A stretch of DNA of 57,727 bases from Bacillota bacterium (lineage in GTDB: Bacteria; Bacillota_I; Bacilli_A; RF39; UBA660), in assembly GCA_015059485.1 (NCBI GenBank), contig SVAH01000009.1:1-57727 (forward strand). The letters are read 5' to 3'. This document shows, in pieces, positions 40,036 through 47,789 of this stretch. How positions within the stretch are numbered: position 1 is the stretch's first letter; each line of letters starts with the position of its first letter. Below the pieces are notes generated by a model. The model made no database searches. It was not told the origin of the DNA and saw only the letters and a list, made by a program, of their open reading frames with translations. The position numbers and the translations under genes were made by a program.

Positions 40036-41019
40036 ATGAAAAGAATACTTACAGGAATACAGCCAAGTGGTTCTATAACATTAGGAAATTATATAGGTGC
40101 TATAAAACAGATGGTTAACATGCAAAATGATTATGAAACTTATATTTTTATTGCAGATATGCATGCTATAACAGTACCACAAGATCCGAAAGAATTGCCA
40201 AATAATATAAAAAATTTACTTGCTATATATTTAGCAAGTGGAATAGATTATAAGAAGAATACTATATTTTTACAATCTGATAATATATATCATGCAAATA
40301 TTTCATGGATGTTAGAATGTTTAACTCCATATGGTGAATTATCTAGAATGACTCAATTTAAAGATAAAAGTAAAAAAAATGCTAATTTTTCAGCAGGACT
40401 TTTAACATATCCAATTTTAATGGCATCAGATATATTAATATATGATGTTGATTATGTCCCAACAGGTCAAGATCAAAAGCAACATGTTGAATTAACACGT
40501 GATATAGCTATAAGAATTAATAAAAAATATAATGAAGATGTTTTTAAAGTGCCTGAACCTCTGATTACAAAAGGTGGAGCTAAAATAATGGATCTTCAAG
40601 ATCCAACTAAAAAGATGAGTAAGTCTAGTGAAAATCAAAAAGGAGTAATTTATTTGCTTGATACTGAAGATACTATTAGAAAAAAAATAGGTTCTGCAGT
40701 TACTGATTCTGTTGGAAAAGTTAAATATGATATAGAAAACCAACCTGGTATTTCTAATTTAATTACAATATATTCAGTATTAACAAATAAAAGTATTGAA
40801 GAGGTAGAAAAGGAATTTGAAAATAGTAACTATGGAATATTTAAAAAAAGCGTTGCTGATGTAGTAGTGGAAGAACTTTCAAAAATTCAAGAAAAATATA
40901 ATGAACTTGTAAATAGTAATAAATTAGAAGAAATATTAAAAAATGGAAAAGAAAAAACTACAGAAATTGCTAAAAATAAATATGAAAAATTAAAAAGTAT
41001 AATTGGACTTCATATATAA
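40036..41019 (+). CDS. trpS: Tryptophanyl-tRNA synthetase
   Basis: Class I synthetase charging tRNA-Trp. 327 residues. The HIGH-type motif is in QPSGSITLGNYIGA and the KMSKS loop is PTKKMSKSSENQKG. Start chosen at 40036, preceded by AAGGAA. Only 55 bases separate it from frr, with no T-box leader, so it is not controlled by tRNA-Trp in that way. Confidence 0.96.
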   Translation: MKRILTGIQPSGSITLGNYIGAIKQMVNMQNDYETYIFIADMHAITVPQDPKELPNNIKNLLAIYLASGIDYKKNTIFLQSDNIYHANISWMLECLTPYGELSRMTQFKDKSKKNANFSAGLLTYPILMASDILIYDVDYVPTGQDQKQHVELTRDIAIRINKKYNEDVFKVPEPLITKGGAKIMDLQDPTKKMSKSSENQKGVIYLLDTEDTIRKKIGSAVTDSVGKVKYDIENQPGISNLITIYSVLTNKSIEEVEKEFENSNYGIFKKSVADVVVEELSKIQEKYNELVNSNKLEEILKNGKEKTTEIAKNKYEKLKSIIGLHI

Positions 41020-41038
41020 TAATGGAGAAATGAAAACG

Positions 41039-41590
41039 ATGGAAGATAAATATTTAGTTTTAGTAAATAGTAGTAATACATTAAAAGATGAATCTGTATA
41101 TGAAAAAGTAGATTGTAATTCTCCATATGCAGATAATAGAAAACTTGAAAAAGAAACATTTGAAGCATTTTTAAAATTAAAAGAATTCATTAAAGAAAAA
41201 GGTTATACTATCGAGGTAGAAAGTGGATATAGAAGTAGCGAGTATCAACAAAAAGTATGGGATGAATGCGTTAAGAAAAAAGGACTTGAATATACTAAAA
41301 AATATGTCGCTGCACCAGGATATTCTGAGCATCAAACAGGTTTAGCTGTAGATTTTGTACTTTATGAAAATGAAAAATATTTTGAAGAACATAAAATGAA
41401 AGGACATCCAGTACTTAAGTTAGTTGCGGATAATGCTTATAAATATGGCTTTATAATTAGATATCCAGAAGGTAAAGAAAGTATTACTGGATACAGTTAT
41501 GAACCATGGCATCTAAGATATATTAAAAATGTAGATATAGCAAAATATATAAAAGATAATAATATTTGCTTAGAAGAATATTTAAATTAA
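41039..41590 (+). CDS. VanY-type D-Ala-D-Ala carboxypeptidase
   Basis: A 183-residue zinc peptidase of the LAS family that trims the last D-Ala of wall peptides. Motifs: SGYRSSEYQQKVWDEC, PGYSEHQTGLAVDF (zinc His and Asp) and EPWHLRYI (zinc His). No membrane segment or signal peptide is seen with this start, unusual for an enzyme acting outside; the ATG at 41039 follows GGAGA, while an ATG nine bases earlier is too close to it. It may act on cytoplasmic precursors (DdcY-like) or be exported otherwise. It starts 19 bases after trpS. Confidence 0.85.
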   Translation: MEDKYLVLVNSSNTLKDESVYEKVDCNSPYADNRKLEKETFEAFLKLKEFIKEKGYTIEVESGYRSSEYQQKVWDECVKKKGLEYTKKYVAAPGYSEHQTGLAVDFVLYENEKYFEEHKMKGHPVLKLVADNAYKYGFIIRYPEGKESITGYSYEPWHLRYIKNVDIAKYIKDNNICLEEYLN

Positions 41591-41611
41591 CTTTACATAA
41601 ATTTGTCGTTT

Positions 41612-41637
41612 AAATGCATTTTTTAGTGCATTTTTTC
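41612..41637 (+). terminator. Terminator after the carboxypeptidase gene
   Basis: AAATGCA pairs with TGCATTT around an 8-base loop, with T residues after it. Confidence 0.7.
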
Positions 41638-41680
41638 ATTGATGTGATAAAATTATATTAAGATAGGATGTGAAGATAAA

Positions 41681-42460
41681 ATGAAAGATGTAACACTATT
41701 ACAAACTAGTGGTGTTGATGTAGCAAAAGCTTTAGAATTATTAGGAGATATGGAAACATATGATGCTACACTAGAAGATTTTTTAGGAGGAATTTACGGC
41801 AAGCTTGCTGATTTACAAAGCTATAAAGAAGTAGGAGATATGGCTAACTATGCTGTATTTGCACATTCAATTAAAAGTGATGCAAGATATTTAGGATTTA
41901 CAAGACTTGCAGAAATAGCTTATCAGCATGAAATGGAAGGAAAAGCTAACAATGTATTTTTTGTAACAAATAATTATGATGAGTTAGTAAAAGAAACTAA
42001 TAGAATTATTAATGTAGTAAAACAATATTTAGGTAAAAGTACTGCAAACGATGTAGTAGTTGAAAGACCTAAAATTGTTAAAGATAAGAAAATTTTAGTA
42101 GTAGATGATTCTAATCTAATTAGAAACTTTATTGAAAAAATATTTGCTGATAGTTATGAAGTTGTAATGGCACCAGATGGACAAGTTGCACTTAATATAA
42201 TAAATGGTGGTAGTGATGATATAGTTGCAATGCTTTTAGATCTTAATATGCCAAATGTAAATGGATTTGAAGTGTTAGATTATTTTAAAACACATAATTT
42301 ATTTAAAAAAGTACCTGTTTCTATAATAAGCGGTGCAGAAGAAAAAGAAACTATAGATAGAGCATTTACTTATGATATTGTTGATTTACTTTCTAAACCA
42401 TTTAATGAAAGAGATATTAAAGCAGTAATTGATAAAACAATAAACTATAAAAATATGTAA
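41681..42460 (+). CDS. Hpt-receiver signalling protein
   Basis: A 259-residue protein with two phosphorelay modules and no kinase or output domain. The N-terminal Hpt-like four-helix region has His62 in the context FAHSIKSDARYLG, where HSLKGSA is usual. After a linker the receiver spans about residues 135-259: acidic pair Asp142/Asp143 (VVDDSN), phospho-acceptor Asp187 (LLDLNMP), and Lys239 in LSKPF. It could pass phosphate between Hpt and receiver or act as a shuttle to other proteins. The partner kinase is not in the window; only a receiver tail lies at its far left end. Monocistronic by position. Confidence 0.82.
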   Translation: MKDVTLLQTSGVDVAKALELLGDMETYDATLEDFLGGIYGKLADLQSYKEVGDMANYAVFAHSIKSDARYLGFTRLAEIAYQHEMEGKANNVFFVTNNYDELVKETNRIINVVKQYLGKSTANDVVVERPKIVKDKKILVVDDSNLIRNFIEKIFADSYEVVMAPDGQVALNIINGGSDDIVAMLLDLNMPNVNGFEVLDYFKTHNLFKKVPVSIISGAEEKETIDRAFTYDIVDLLSKPFNERDIKAVIDKTINYKNM

Positions 42461-42530
42461 TTATTTTTATAGTTTTTTAATTGAAATTTTTCTACTTAAT
42501 GAGTATAATTAATTATAAGGAGATGTATAT

Positions 42531-42956
42531 ATGGAGTTATGGGTAATATGGCTAGTGATAATTATAGCGCTTGTATTTTTAGAAGCAATAACTGTTGGGT
42601 TAGTTTCAATATGGTTTATCGCTAGTGCTGTTGTAGCATTAATATTGTCATTTTTCACTTCAAATTTTTATATCCAATTTGCAGTATTTGCAATATTAGG
42701 AATAATATTATTAATTACAACAAGACCAATACTTACTAAAATAATGATTCCTAAAAAAACTAAAACTAATTTAGACAGAGTAATTGGCATGACTGGAATT
42801 GTTACTGAAGAAATAAGTAAAAATAATATTGGTGAAGTAAAAGTTGATGGTAAAAGATGGAGCGCTAAAGCAAATGAAAAAATAAATGTTGGAGAAGCCG
42901 TTAATATTAGAAGCATTGATGGCGTAAAATTAATTGTAGAGAAAGAGGGAATTTAA
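42531..42956 (+). CDS. NfeD-like membrane protein
   Basis: A 141-residue protein: three membrane segments (about residues 4-75) and a C-terminal OB-like NfeD domain (LDRVIGMTGIVTEEISKNNIGEVKVDGKRWSAKANEKINVGEAVNI). It is the short (NfeD1b/YuaF) form without the ClpP-like protease part. It lies two bases before a slipin gene, the pair being widespread and thought to organise membrane microdomains. Shine-Dalgarno AAGGAGAT. Confidence 0.9.
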   Translation: MELWVIWLVIIIALVFLEAITVGLVSIWFIASAVVALILSFFTSNFYIQFAVFAILGIILLITTRPILTKIMIPKKTKTNLDRVIGMTGIVTEEISKNNIGEVKVDGKRWSAKANEKINVGEAVNIRSIDGVKLIVEKEGI

Positions 42957-42958
42957 AT

Positions 42959-43858
42959 ATGGAATTTTTATTAGCAATTTTGGTACTTATAGGTATACTT
43001 GTAATACCTAATATAGTAGTAGTACCACAAGCAAAAAGTTATGTTATTGAAAGATTAGGGTCATACCTAACATCATGGAAAAATGGATTACATGTAAAAA
43101 TACCATTTATTGATCGTATTAGCAATAAAGTATCATTAAAAGAAATAGTTAAAGATTTTGCACCACAACCAGTTATTACAAAGGATAATGTTACAATGCA
43201 AATTGATACAGTAGTATATTTTCAAATTACTGATCCAAGACTTTATACTTATGGAGTAGAAAGTCCAATTAGCGCTATTGAAAATTTAACAGCTACAACT
43301 CTAAGAAATATCATTGGAGAATTAGAACTAGATCAAACTCTAACATCAAGAGATATTATTAACTCAAAAATGAGAGCAATACTAGATGAAGCTACAGATC
43401 CTTGGGGAATTAAAGTTAACCGTGTAGAAGTTAAAAATATTATTCCTCCTAGAGATATTCAAGAAGCAATGGAAAAACAAATGCGTGCTGAACGTGAAAG
43501 AAGAGAAAAAATTCTTCAAGCTGAAGGTGAAAAGAAATCAAGTATTTTAATTGCAGAAGGTGAAAAAGAAAGTGCAATCCTTAGAGCAGAGGCTCAAAAA
43601 GAATCACAAATTAAAATTGCTGAAGGTGAAGCAGAAGCACTTCTTAAATTAAAGACTGCTGAGGCAGATGGTATTAAATTATTGAAAGATGCACAAGCAG
43701 ATAGTTCAGTACTTGCTATTAAAAGCTTTGAGGCTTTACAAAATATGGCAAATGGCCAAGCAACTAAGATAATTGTCCCAACTGATTTACAAGGCATTGC
43801 ATCTTTAGGCGTTACACTATCAGAAATAGCAAAAAGTGACAAAAATAATAAGAAATAG
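42959..43858 (+). CDS. SPFH-domain (stomatin/paraslipin) membrane protein
   Basis: A 299-residue protein of the QmcA/paraslipin group. One N-terminal hydrophobic segment, then the SPFH domain (VVPQAKSYVIERLGSYLTSWKNGLHVKIPFIDRI...), and a helical, Ala/Glu-rich region with repeated KxSxILxAEGEKE patterns from about residue 175, where such proteins assemble into cage-like oligomers. Its partner is the NfeD protein upstream. Membrane quality control or microdomain scaffolding is the family role. Confidence 0.93.
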   Translation: MEFLLAILVLIGILVIPNIVVVPQAKSYVIERLGSYLTSWKNGLHVKIPFIDRISNKVSLKEIVKDFAPQPVITKDNVTMQIDTVVYFQITDPRLYTYGVESPISAIENLTATTLRNIIGELELDQTLTSRDIINSKMRAILDEATDPWGIKVNRVEVKNIIPPRDIQEAMEKQMRAERERREKILQAEGEKKSSILIAEGEKESAILRAEAQKESQIKIAEGEAEALLKLKTAEADGIKLLKDAQADSSVLAIKSFEALQNMANGQATKIIVPTDLQGIASLGVTLSEIAKSDKNNKK

Positions 43859-43880
43859 GCTTAAGCCTATTTTTCTTTTT
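43853..43880 (+). terminator. Terminator of the NfeD-SPFH pair
   Basis: A self-complementary AAATAGGCTTAAGCCTATTT followed by CTTTTT. The 175 bases from here to the next gene hold only the promoter at 44005; I see nothing else in them. Confidence 0.8.
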
Positions 43881-44004
43881 GTCGGTAATAATAAAAATAA
43901 TATAAGAATGAAAAGCATGCCATTATGAATATTTCTTCTTGTGTAGGCTATTTTTAACATATTAAACTTTTGACGTTTAATTTACATCATGACTTTTTAC
44001 ACTC

Positions 44005-44033
44005 TTGTAAAAGAATTGTAAAAATGATAATAT
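44005..44033 (+). promoter_or_regulatory. Promoter of the lytic transglycosylase gene
   Basis: TTGTAA at 44005-44010, 17 bases, TAATAT at 44028-44033, 24 bases before the start codon. Confidence 0.5.
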
Positions 44034-44057
44034 AAGGATACATAGGAGGTTTGACTA

Positions 44058-45557
44058 ATGGAAATAGAAAAATACCTTAAATACGAAATAGATCGAATAA
44101 GTAAAAAATTACCGTATAATGATATGATTACTTTTTGTGAAAAAATAATAGATGAAAAAGATGTAGGAATGGATAAATATTCTAAAGAATTATTAGCATT
44201 AGAATTAGAAAAACAAATTATCATGTGCGTGGAAACCAATTTGTCACAAAAAGATAAAATATCATTTTTTGATAAACTTCAATTAGAAGAACCCTTATTT
44301 ATTGAAAACAAACACTATTTAAAAAAATATATAAGATTATTTTTAAAAAAAAGAAATGATAAAAACGAAAACGTTGACTTGTCTAAGATTGAAGAGTTTT
44401 ATAATGATGAATTGTTAAAACGTTCTAATAAATTTACAAATAAAATGATAACACTTCCAGGAGGAACAAAGATTAGCGGAAAAGAAATGATAGATGCTCT
44501 TGTTAAAACAATGAATACTCCAATAATGGCAAAAAGTCATACAGTTAAAATTACAAATAAAAGAGCACCTCTAGCGTTAAGATTAAATATGTTAATCGGA
44601 GTACTTGCAGGAGAAATAGCACTATCGTTTACAATTGTTGGACTTAATAGAGGTGATGTTATGGCTAAACAAGTAGTAGAGACAGAAATAGATAAACAAA
44701 CGGATGCAGTGGAATATGAAACAGATGGTATTATAACACAAACAAAAGAAACACCATACAAAACTACGCTTGTACCTCACGAATATATAAATGAACTTGG
44801 AAAACAAGTTAGTGAAAATAATATATATCATGAAAATATTATTTCATCTAATGATATTTATGGAGATATTGAAAAGACATTTAATATATATGGGATTATT
44901 CCAAGTATAGATGATTTTAAGTATACAAGTTATATAAATGAAGCAGGCGACACAATTTTTATTGGTAAAAACGGAAAAGAAATAAAAAGTAATATTGATA
45001 CTATTAAATTATTTTTAGAAAATATTTATAGTGAAAATAGAGTTGATTTAGAGGGATTTGAAGGGTATGATATTCATTCTGTTAAAGAATCTGATGAATT
45101 ATTAAAAACAAAACAGTCTTTCTTATATTATTTATGTAAAAAAGAAGGCATAGAGTTTAATTACGCAATGGCTATTTGGGATAGAGAAAGTGGAGGTAAT
45201 TTCAATTTAAATGGTACTTCAAATGAAACTGAAGACTATGGAGAAATGCAGATTACTAAAGCTAATCATTCTAATATTGAGTCTATATTTGGATTTACAA
45301 CTGAAGATTTAAAAAATAATTGGATGAAAAATATGATAGCGGCAGTATTTATGATAAAAGAATTACAAATAAAAAATGGCAATGAACCTGGTAAAATATT
45401 TGGCGAATATAATGGAGGACCCTACTGGCAAGAAATAAATGATTCTAGAAATTATTCTAAAGAAACATTAAAATTGTTATGGGGAAAATACAATTTAAGC
45501 GATGAAGAATTATTTAATAATAGGGAGGTTTCAAATGGACAAAATTTACGCAGTTAA
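44058..45557 (+). CDS. Membrane-anchored SLT-type lytic transglycosylase
   Basis: A 499-residue protein. The N-terminal ~165 residues are predicted cytoplasmic and helical, one membrane segment follows (about 175-200, LRLNMLIGVLAGEIALSFTIVG), and the C-terminal third is a lysozyme-like SLT domain: catalytic Glu in AIWDRESGG (near residue 377), then DYGEMQITKANH, AAVFMIKEL and GEYNGG. It should cleave peptidoglycan to 1,6-anhydroMurNAc ends. The large cytoplasmic part is unusual and might sense a signal or assemble a complex. AGGAGG precedes the ATG. It overlaps the next small gene by 23 bases. Confidence 0.82.
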   Translation: MEIEKYLKYEIDRISKKLPYNDMITFCEKIIDEKDVGMDKYSKELLALELEKQIIMCVETNLSQKDKISFFDKLQLEEPLFIENKHYLKKYIRLFLKKRNDKNENVDLSKIEEFYNDELLKRSNKFTNKMITLPGGTKISGKEMIDALVKTMNTPIMAKSHTVKITNKRAPLALRLNMLIGVLAGEIALSFTIVGLNRGDVMAKQVVETEIDKQTDAVEYETDGIITQTKETPYKTTLVPHEYINELGKQVSENNIYHENIISSNDIYGDIEKTFNIYGIIPSIDDFKYTSYINEAGDTIFIGKNGKEIKSNIDTIKLFLENIYSENRVDLEGFEGYDIHSVKESDELLKTKQSFLYYLCKKEGIEFNYAMAIWDRESGGNFNLNGTSNETEDYGEMQITKANHSNIESIFGFTTEDLKNNWMKNMIAAVFMIKELQIKNGNEPGKIFGEYNGGPYWQEINDSRNYSKETLKLLWGKYNLSDEELFNNREVSNGQNLRS

Positions 45558-45732
45558 TGACATATTGTTAGTTGATGATAAAGAATATTGTATTATAAAA
45601 AAACATAATGAATATTATGTAATAGTTTCATTAAATAAACCACTTGATATAATGGTTGGAAAGTTTAAAAATGACGAATTTATTAATGAAAATGATTTAG
45701 AACTTATAAAAAAGATTTTATGTAGTAAATAG
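45535..45732 (+). CDS. Small beta-rich protein of unknown function
   Basis: A 65-residue protein with a strong Shine-Dalgarno (GGGAGG) located inside the 3' end of the transglycosylase gene; overlap 23 bases, so translation is coupled. It looks like an SH3-like or LysM-less barrel of five strands (DKIYAVNDILLVDDKEYCIIKKHNEYYVIVSL). I do not recognise the family. No signal peptide. Confidence 0.65.
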   Translation: MDKIYAVNDILLVDDKEYCIIKKHNEYYVIVSLNKPLDIMVGKFKNDEFINENDLELIKKILCSK

Positions 45733-45735
45733 TAC

Positions 45736-45763
45736 TTGCATTTTATAAAAAAAGTAGTATAGT
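45736..45763 (+). promoter_or_regulatory. Promoter of the alarmone synthetase gene
   Basis: TTGCAT at 45736-45741, 16 bases, TATAGT at 45758-45763, 31 bases before the start codon. Confidence 0.6.
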
Positions 45764-45793
45764 ATTAATGCATTGAAAATGAAAGGAAAAAAT

Positions 45794-46426
45794 ATGAAAA
45801 TAAATGATAACTATGATTTATCTAGTTTAATGGTTAACTATAGTGCTGCTTTAAAAATTTTGAAAACTGAACTTGAAATATTAAGTGATGAATTTGAATA
45901 TAGTCATAAATATAATCCGGTTGAACATATTAAATGTAGAATTAAATCGTATGAAAGTATAATGGATAAATTAGAAAAAAAAGGATTAGATAAAACTATC
46001 GATAATATTATTGAATATGTAAATGATGTTGTAGGTGTTAGAGTAGTATGTTCATTTTTGCCGGATGTATATGAAATAGTAAATATTATACAAAAATCAA
46101 AAAATATTAAAGTATTATATGAAAAAGATTATATTAAAGATCCTAAAGATAGTGGATATTCTTCATATCATTTGATAGTTAGTGTACCAGTAAATCTTTC
46201 AATAGGAACTATATATGTAAAAGCAGAAATACAAATTAGAACTGTTGCAATGGATTTCTGGGCAAGTTTAGATCATAAAATATCATATAAATTTCCAGAA
46301 CCAAATGCTCTTCCAGTTGAAGTTATAGAAGAGTTAAAAAATAGTTCAGATGTTATTAAACAATTAGATAAAAAGATGGCTCATTTAGTTGGGATTGTTA
46401 ATGATTTAGATATTGACAAAGACTAA
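45794..46426 (+). CDS. Small alarmone synthetase (RelQ/RelP type)
   Basis: Makes (p)ppGpp from ATP and GTP or GDP as part of the stringent response. 210 residues, the size of stand-alone synthetases. Signature segments: KCRIKSYESIMDKLEKKG, DVVGVRVVCSF, KDPKDSGYSSYHLIV and AEIQIRTVAMDFWASLDHKISYK. No hydrolase or regulatory domains. Start chosen at the ATG after AAAGGAAA; a frame 21 bases longer lacks a ribosome site. It has its own promoter. Confidence 0.93.
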   Translation: MKINDNYDLSSLMVNYSAALKILKTELEILSDEFEYSHKYNPVEHIKCRIKSYESIMDKLEKKGLDKTIDNIIEYVNDVVGVRVVCSFLPDVYEIVNIIQKSKNIKVLYEKDYIKDPKDSGYSSYHLIVSVPVNLSIGTIYVKAEIQIRTVAMDFWASLDHKISYKFPEPNALPVEVIEELKNSSDVIKQLDKKMAHLVGIVNDLDIDKD

Positions 46427-46448
46427 TATGAGTTTTTTTATTATAATA

Positions 46449-46477
46449 TTGACGAACATTTGTATTTTTAGTATAGT
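46449..46477 (+). promoter_or_regulatory. SOS promoter of the Y-family polymerase with LexA box
   Basis: TTGACG at 46449-46454, 17 bases, TATAGT at 46472-46477. CGAACATTTGTAT (46453-46465) overlaps the -35 end and spacer, nearly identical to the box in the promoter at 35625. LexA would block RNA polymerase here. Confidence 0.8.
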
Positions 46478-46509
46478 GTATATAGTAATTAGAAATAAGG
46501 AATGGTTTT

Positions 46510-47697
46510 ATGGATAGAATAATAATGCATATAGATGTAAATAATGCTTTTTTATCTTGGAGTGCGGTTTATTACCTTTTAAAAGGCAGTAAAATAGATA
46601 TTAGAAATACATATGCTGTAATAGGTGGTGATGAGACTAAAAGAACTGGAATAGTTTTAGCAAAGTCAAATCCAGCTAAGAAATGCGGCGTAGTGACAGG
46701 AGAAACATTGTATTCTGCAAGAAAAAAGTGCAAAGGTTTAAAAAACTATCCAATGAATTATAATTTTTATAAAAAGATGTCTAACGCTTTTTTTAATATT
46801 ATAAAAAAATATACCCCAGATATAGAGATAGCATCTATTGATGAATGTTATATTGATTATACTAAAGTAAAAGGCATGTATGGAGTTCCTTTAGAATTTG
46901 CTAAAAAACTACAAAAAGAAATAAATGATAAATTAAAATTTACAATAAATATTGGTATTGCTAATAACAAATTATGTGCCAAAATGGCTAGTGATTTTGA
47001 GAAACCTAATAAAATACATACACTATATAAAAACGAGATTAAAGAAAAAATGTGGCCACTTGATGTTTCAGAATTATTTACTGTTGGTAAGAAAAGCTCG
47101 GAAAAATTAAAGCTTTTAAATATAAATACTATAAAAGACTTAGCACTTGCAGATCCTATGAGACTATATCCATTTTTTAAAAATCAAACAACTTATTATA
47201 TAAATATAGCAAATGGTATAGATAATAGTGAAGTTATAACTGAATATAGAGAATACAAAGGAATAAGTAATGAAATAACTTTGCCTTATGATATTGATAA
47301 TTATAATGAACTTGAAAAATATGTGCTACTATTGAGTGAAAAAGTTTCACTTAGGTTAAGAAAACAAAATAAATATACCCAAACTATTGCTATTATTTTA
47401 AAAAACAATTTTTTTAAAAGAAGAACACATCAAAGAAAAATTAAGAATGCTACCGATTCAACTGATGAAATATACAAAATATCCATGGAAATATTAAAAG
47501 AAATGTGGAATGATGAAAGCATAAGATTAATCGGAATAAGACTTGATGATTTAACAGAAGAAAAGATTACTCAAATATCACTTTTTAAAAATATTGAAAA
47601 CACAGACAAATTGGATAAAACATTAGATAACTTAAAAAACAAATATGGAAGTAACATAATAAGTAAAGCAACAAATGTATATGATAAAAAAATGTAA
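46510..47697 (+). CDS. dinB: Y-family translesion DNA polymerase (DinB/UmuC group)
   Basis: An error-prone polymerase for damaged templates. 395 residues. Metal-binding catalytic residues: Asp9 in HIDVNNAF and Asp111/Glu112 in ASIDECYIDYT. Further motifs: IGIANNKLCAKMASDFEKP and the helix-hairpin-helix VGKKSSEKLKLLNINTIKDLA, then the little-finger domain. Similar to the DinB / YqjW-type enzymes of Firmicutes; which subgroup cannot be decided by eye. The LexA box in its promoter supports a damage-induced role. No beta-clamp motif was identified with certainty at the C-terminus. Confidence 0.93.
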   Translation: MDRIIMHIDVNNAFLSWSAVYYLLKGSKIDIRNTYAVIGGDETKRTGIVLAKSNPAKKCGVVTGETLYSARKKCKGLKNYPMNYNFYKKMSNAFFNIIKKYTPDIEIASIDECYIDYTKVKGMYGVPLEFAKKLQKEINDKLKFTINIGIANNKLCAKMASDFEKPNKIHTLYKNEIKEKMWPLDVSELFTVGKKSSEKLKLLNINTIKDLALADPMRLYPFFKNQTTYYINIANGIDNSEVITEYREYKGISNEITLPYDIDNYNELEKYVLLLSEKVSLRLRKQNKYTQTIAIILKNNFFKRRTHQRKIKNATDSTDEIYKISMEILKEMWNDESIRLIGIRLDDLTEEKITQISLFKNIENTDKLDKTLDNLKNKYGSNIISKATNVYDKKM

Positions 47698-47734
47698 AAA
47701 AATGTAAATATATAAAAATTGTTTGTTATGCATG

Positions 47735-47763
47735 TTGCAAAAGAAATGTTAATCTGTTATAAT
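47735..47763 (+). promoter_or_regulatory. Promoter of the disordered coiled-coil protein
   Basis: TTGCAA at 47735-47740, 17 bases, consensus TATAAT at 47758-47763, 27 bases before the start codon. Confidence 0.7.
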
Positions 47764-47789
47764 TTTTTCAGGATAGAGAGTTGATAAGT

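Noticed and set aside
39980..40036. T-box leader before trpS
   Set aside because: Only 55 bases separate frr and trpS and no T-box core or terminator is seen.
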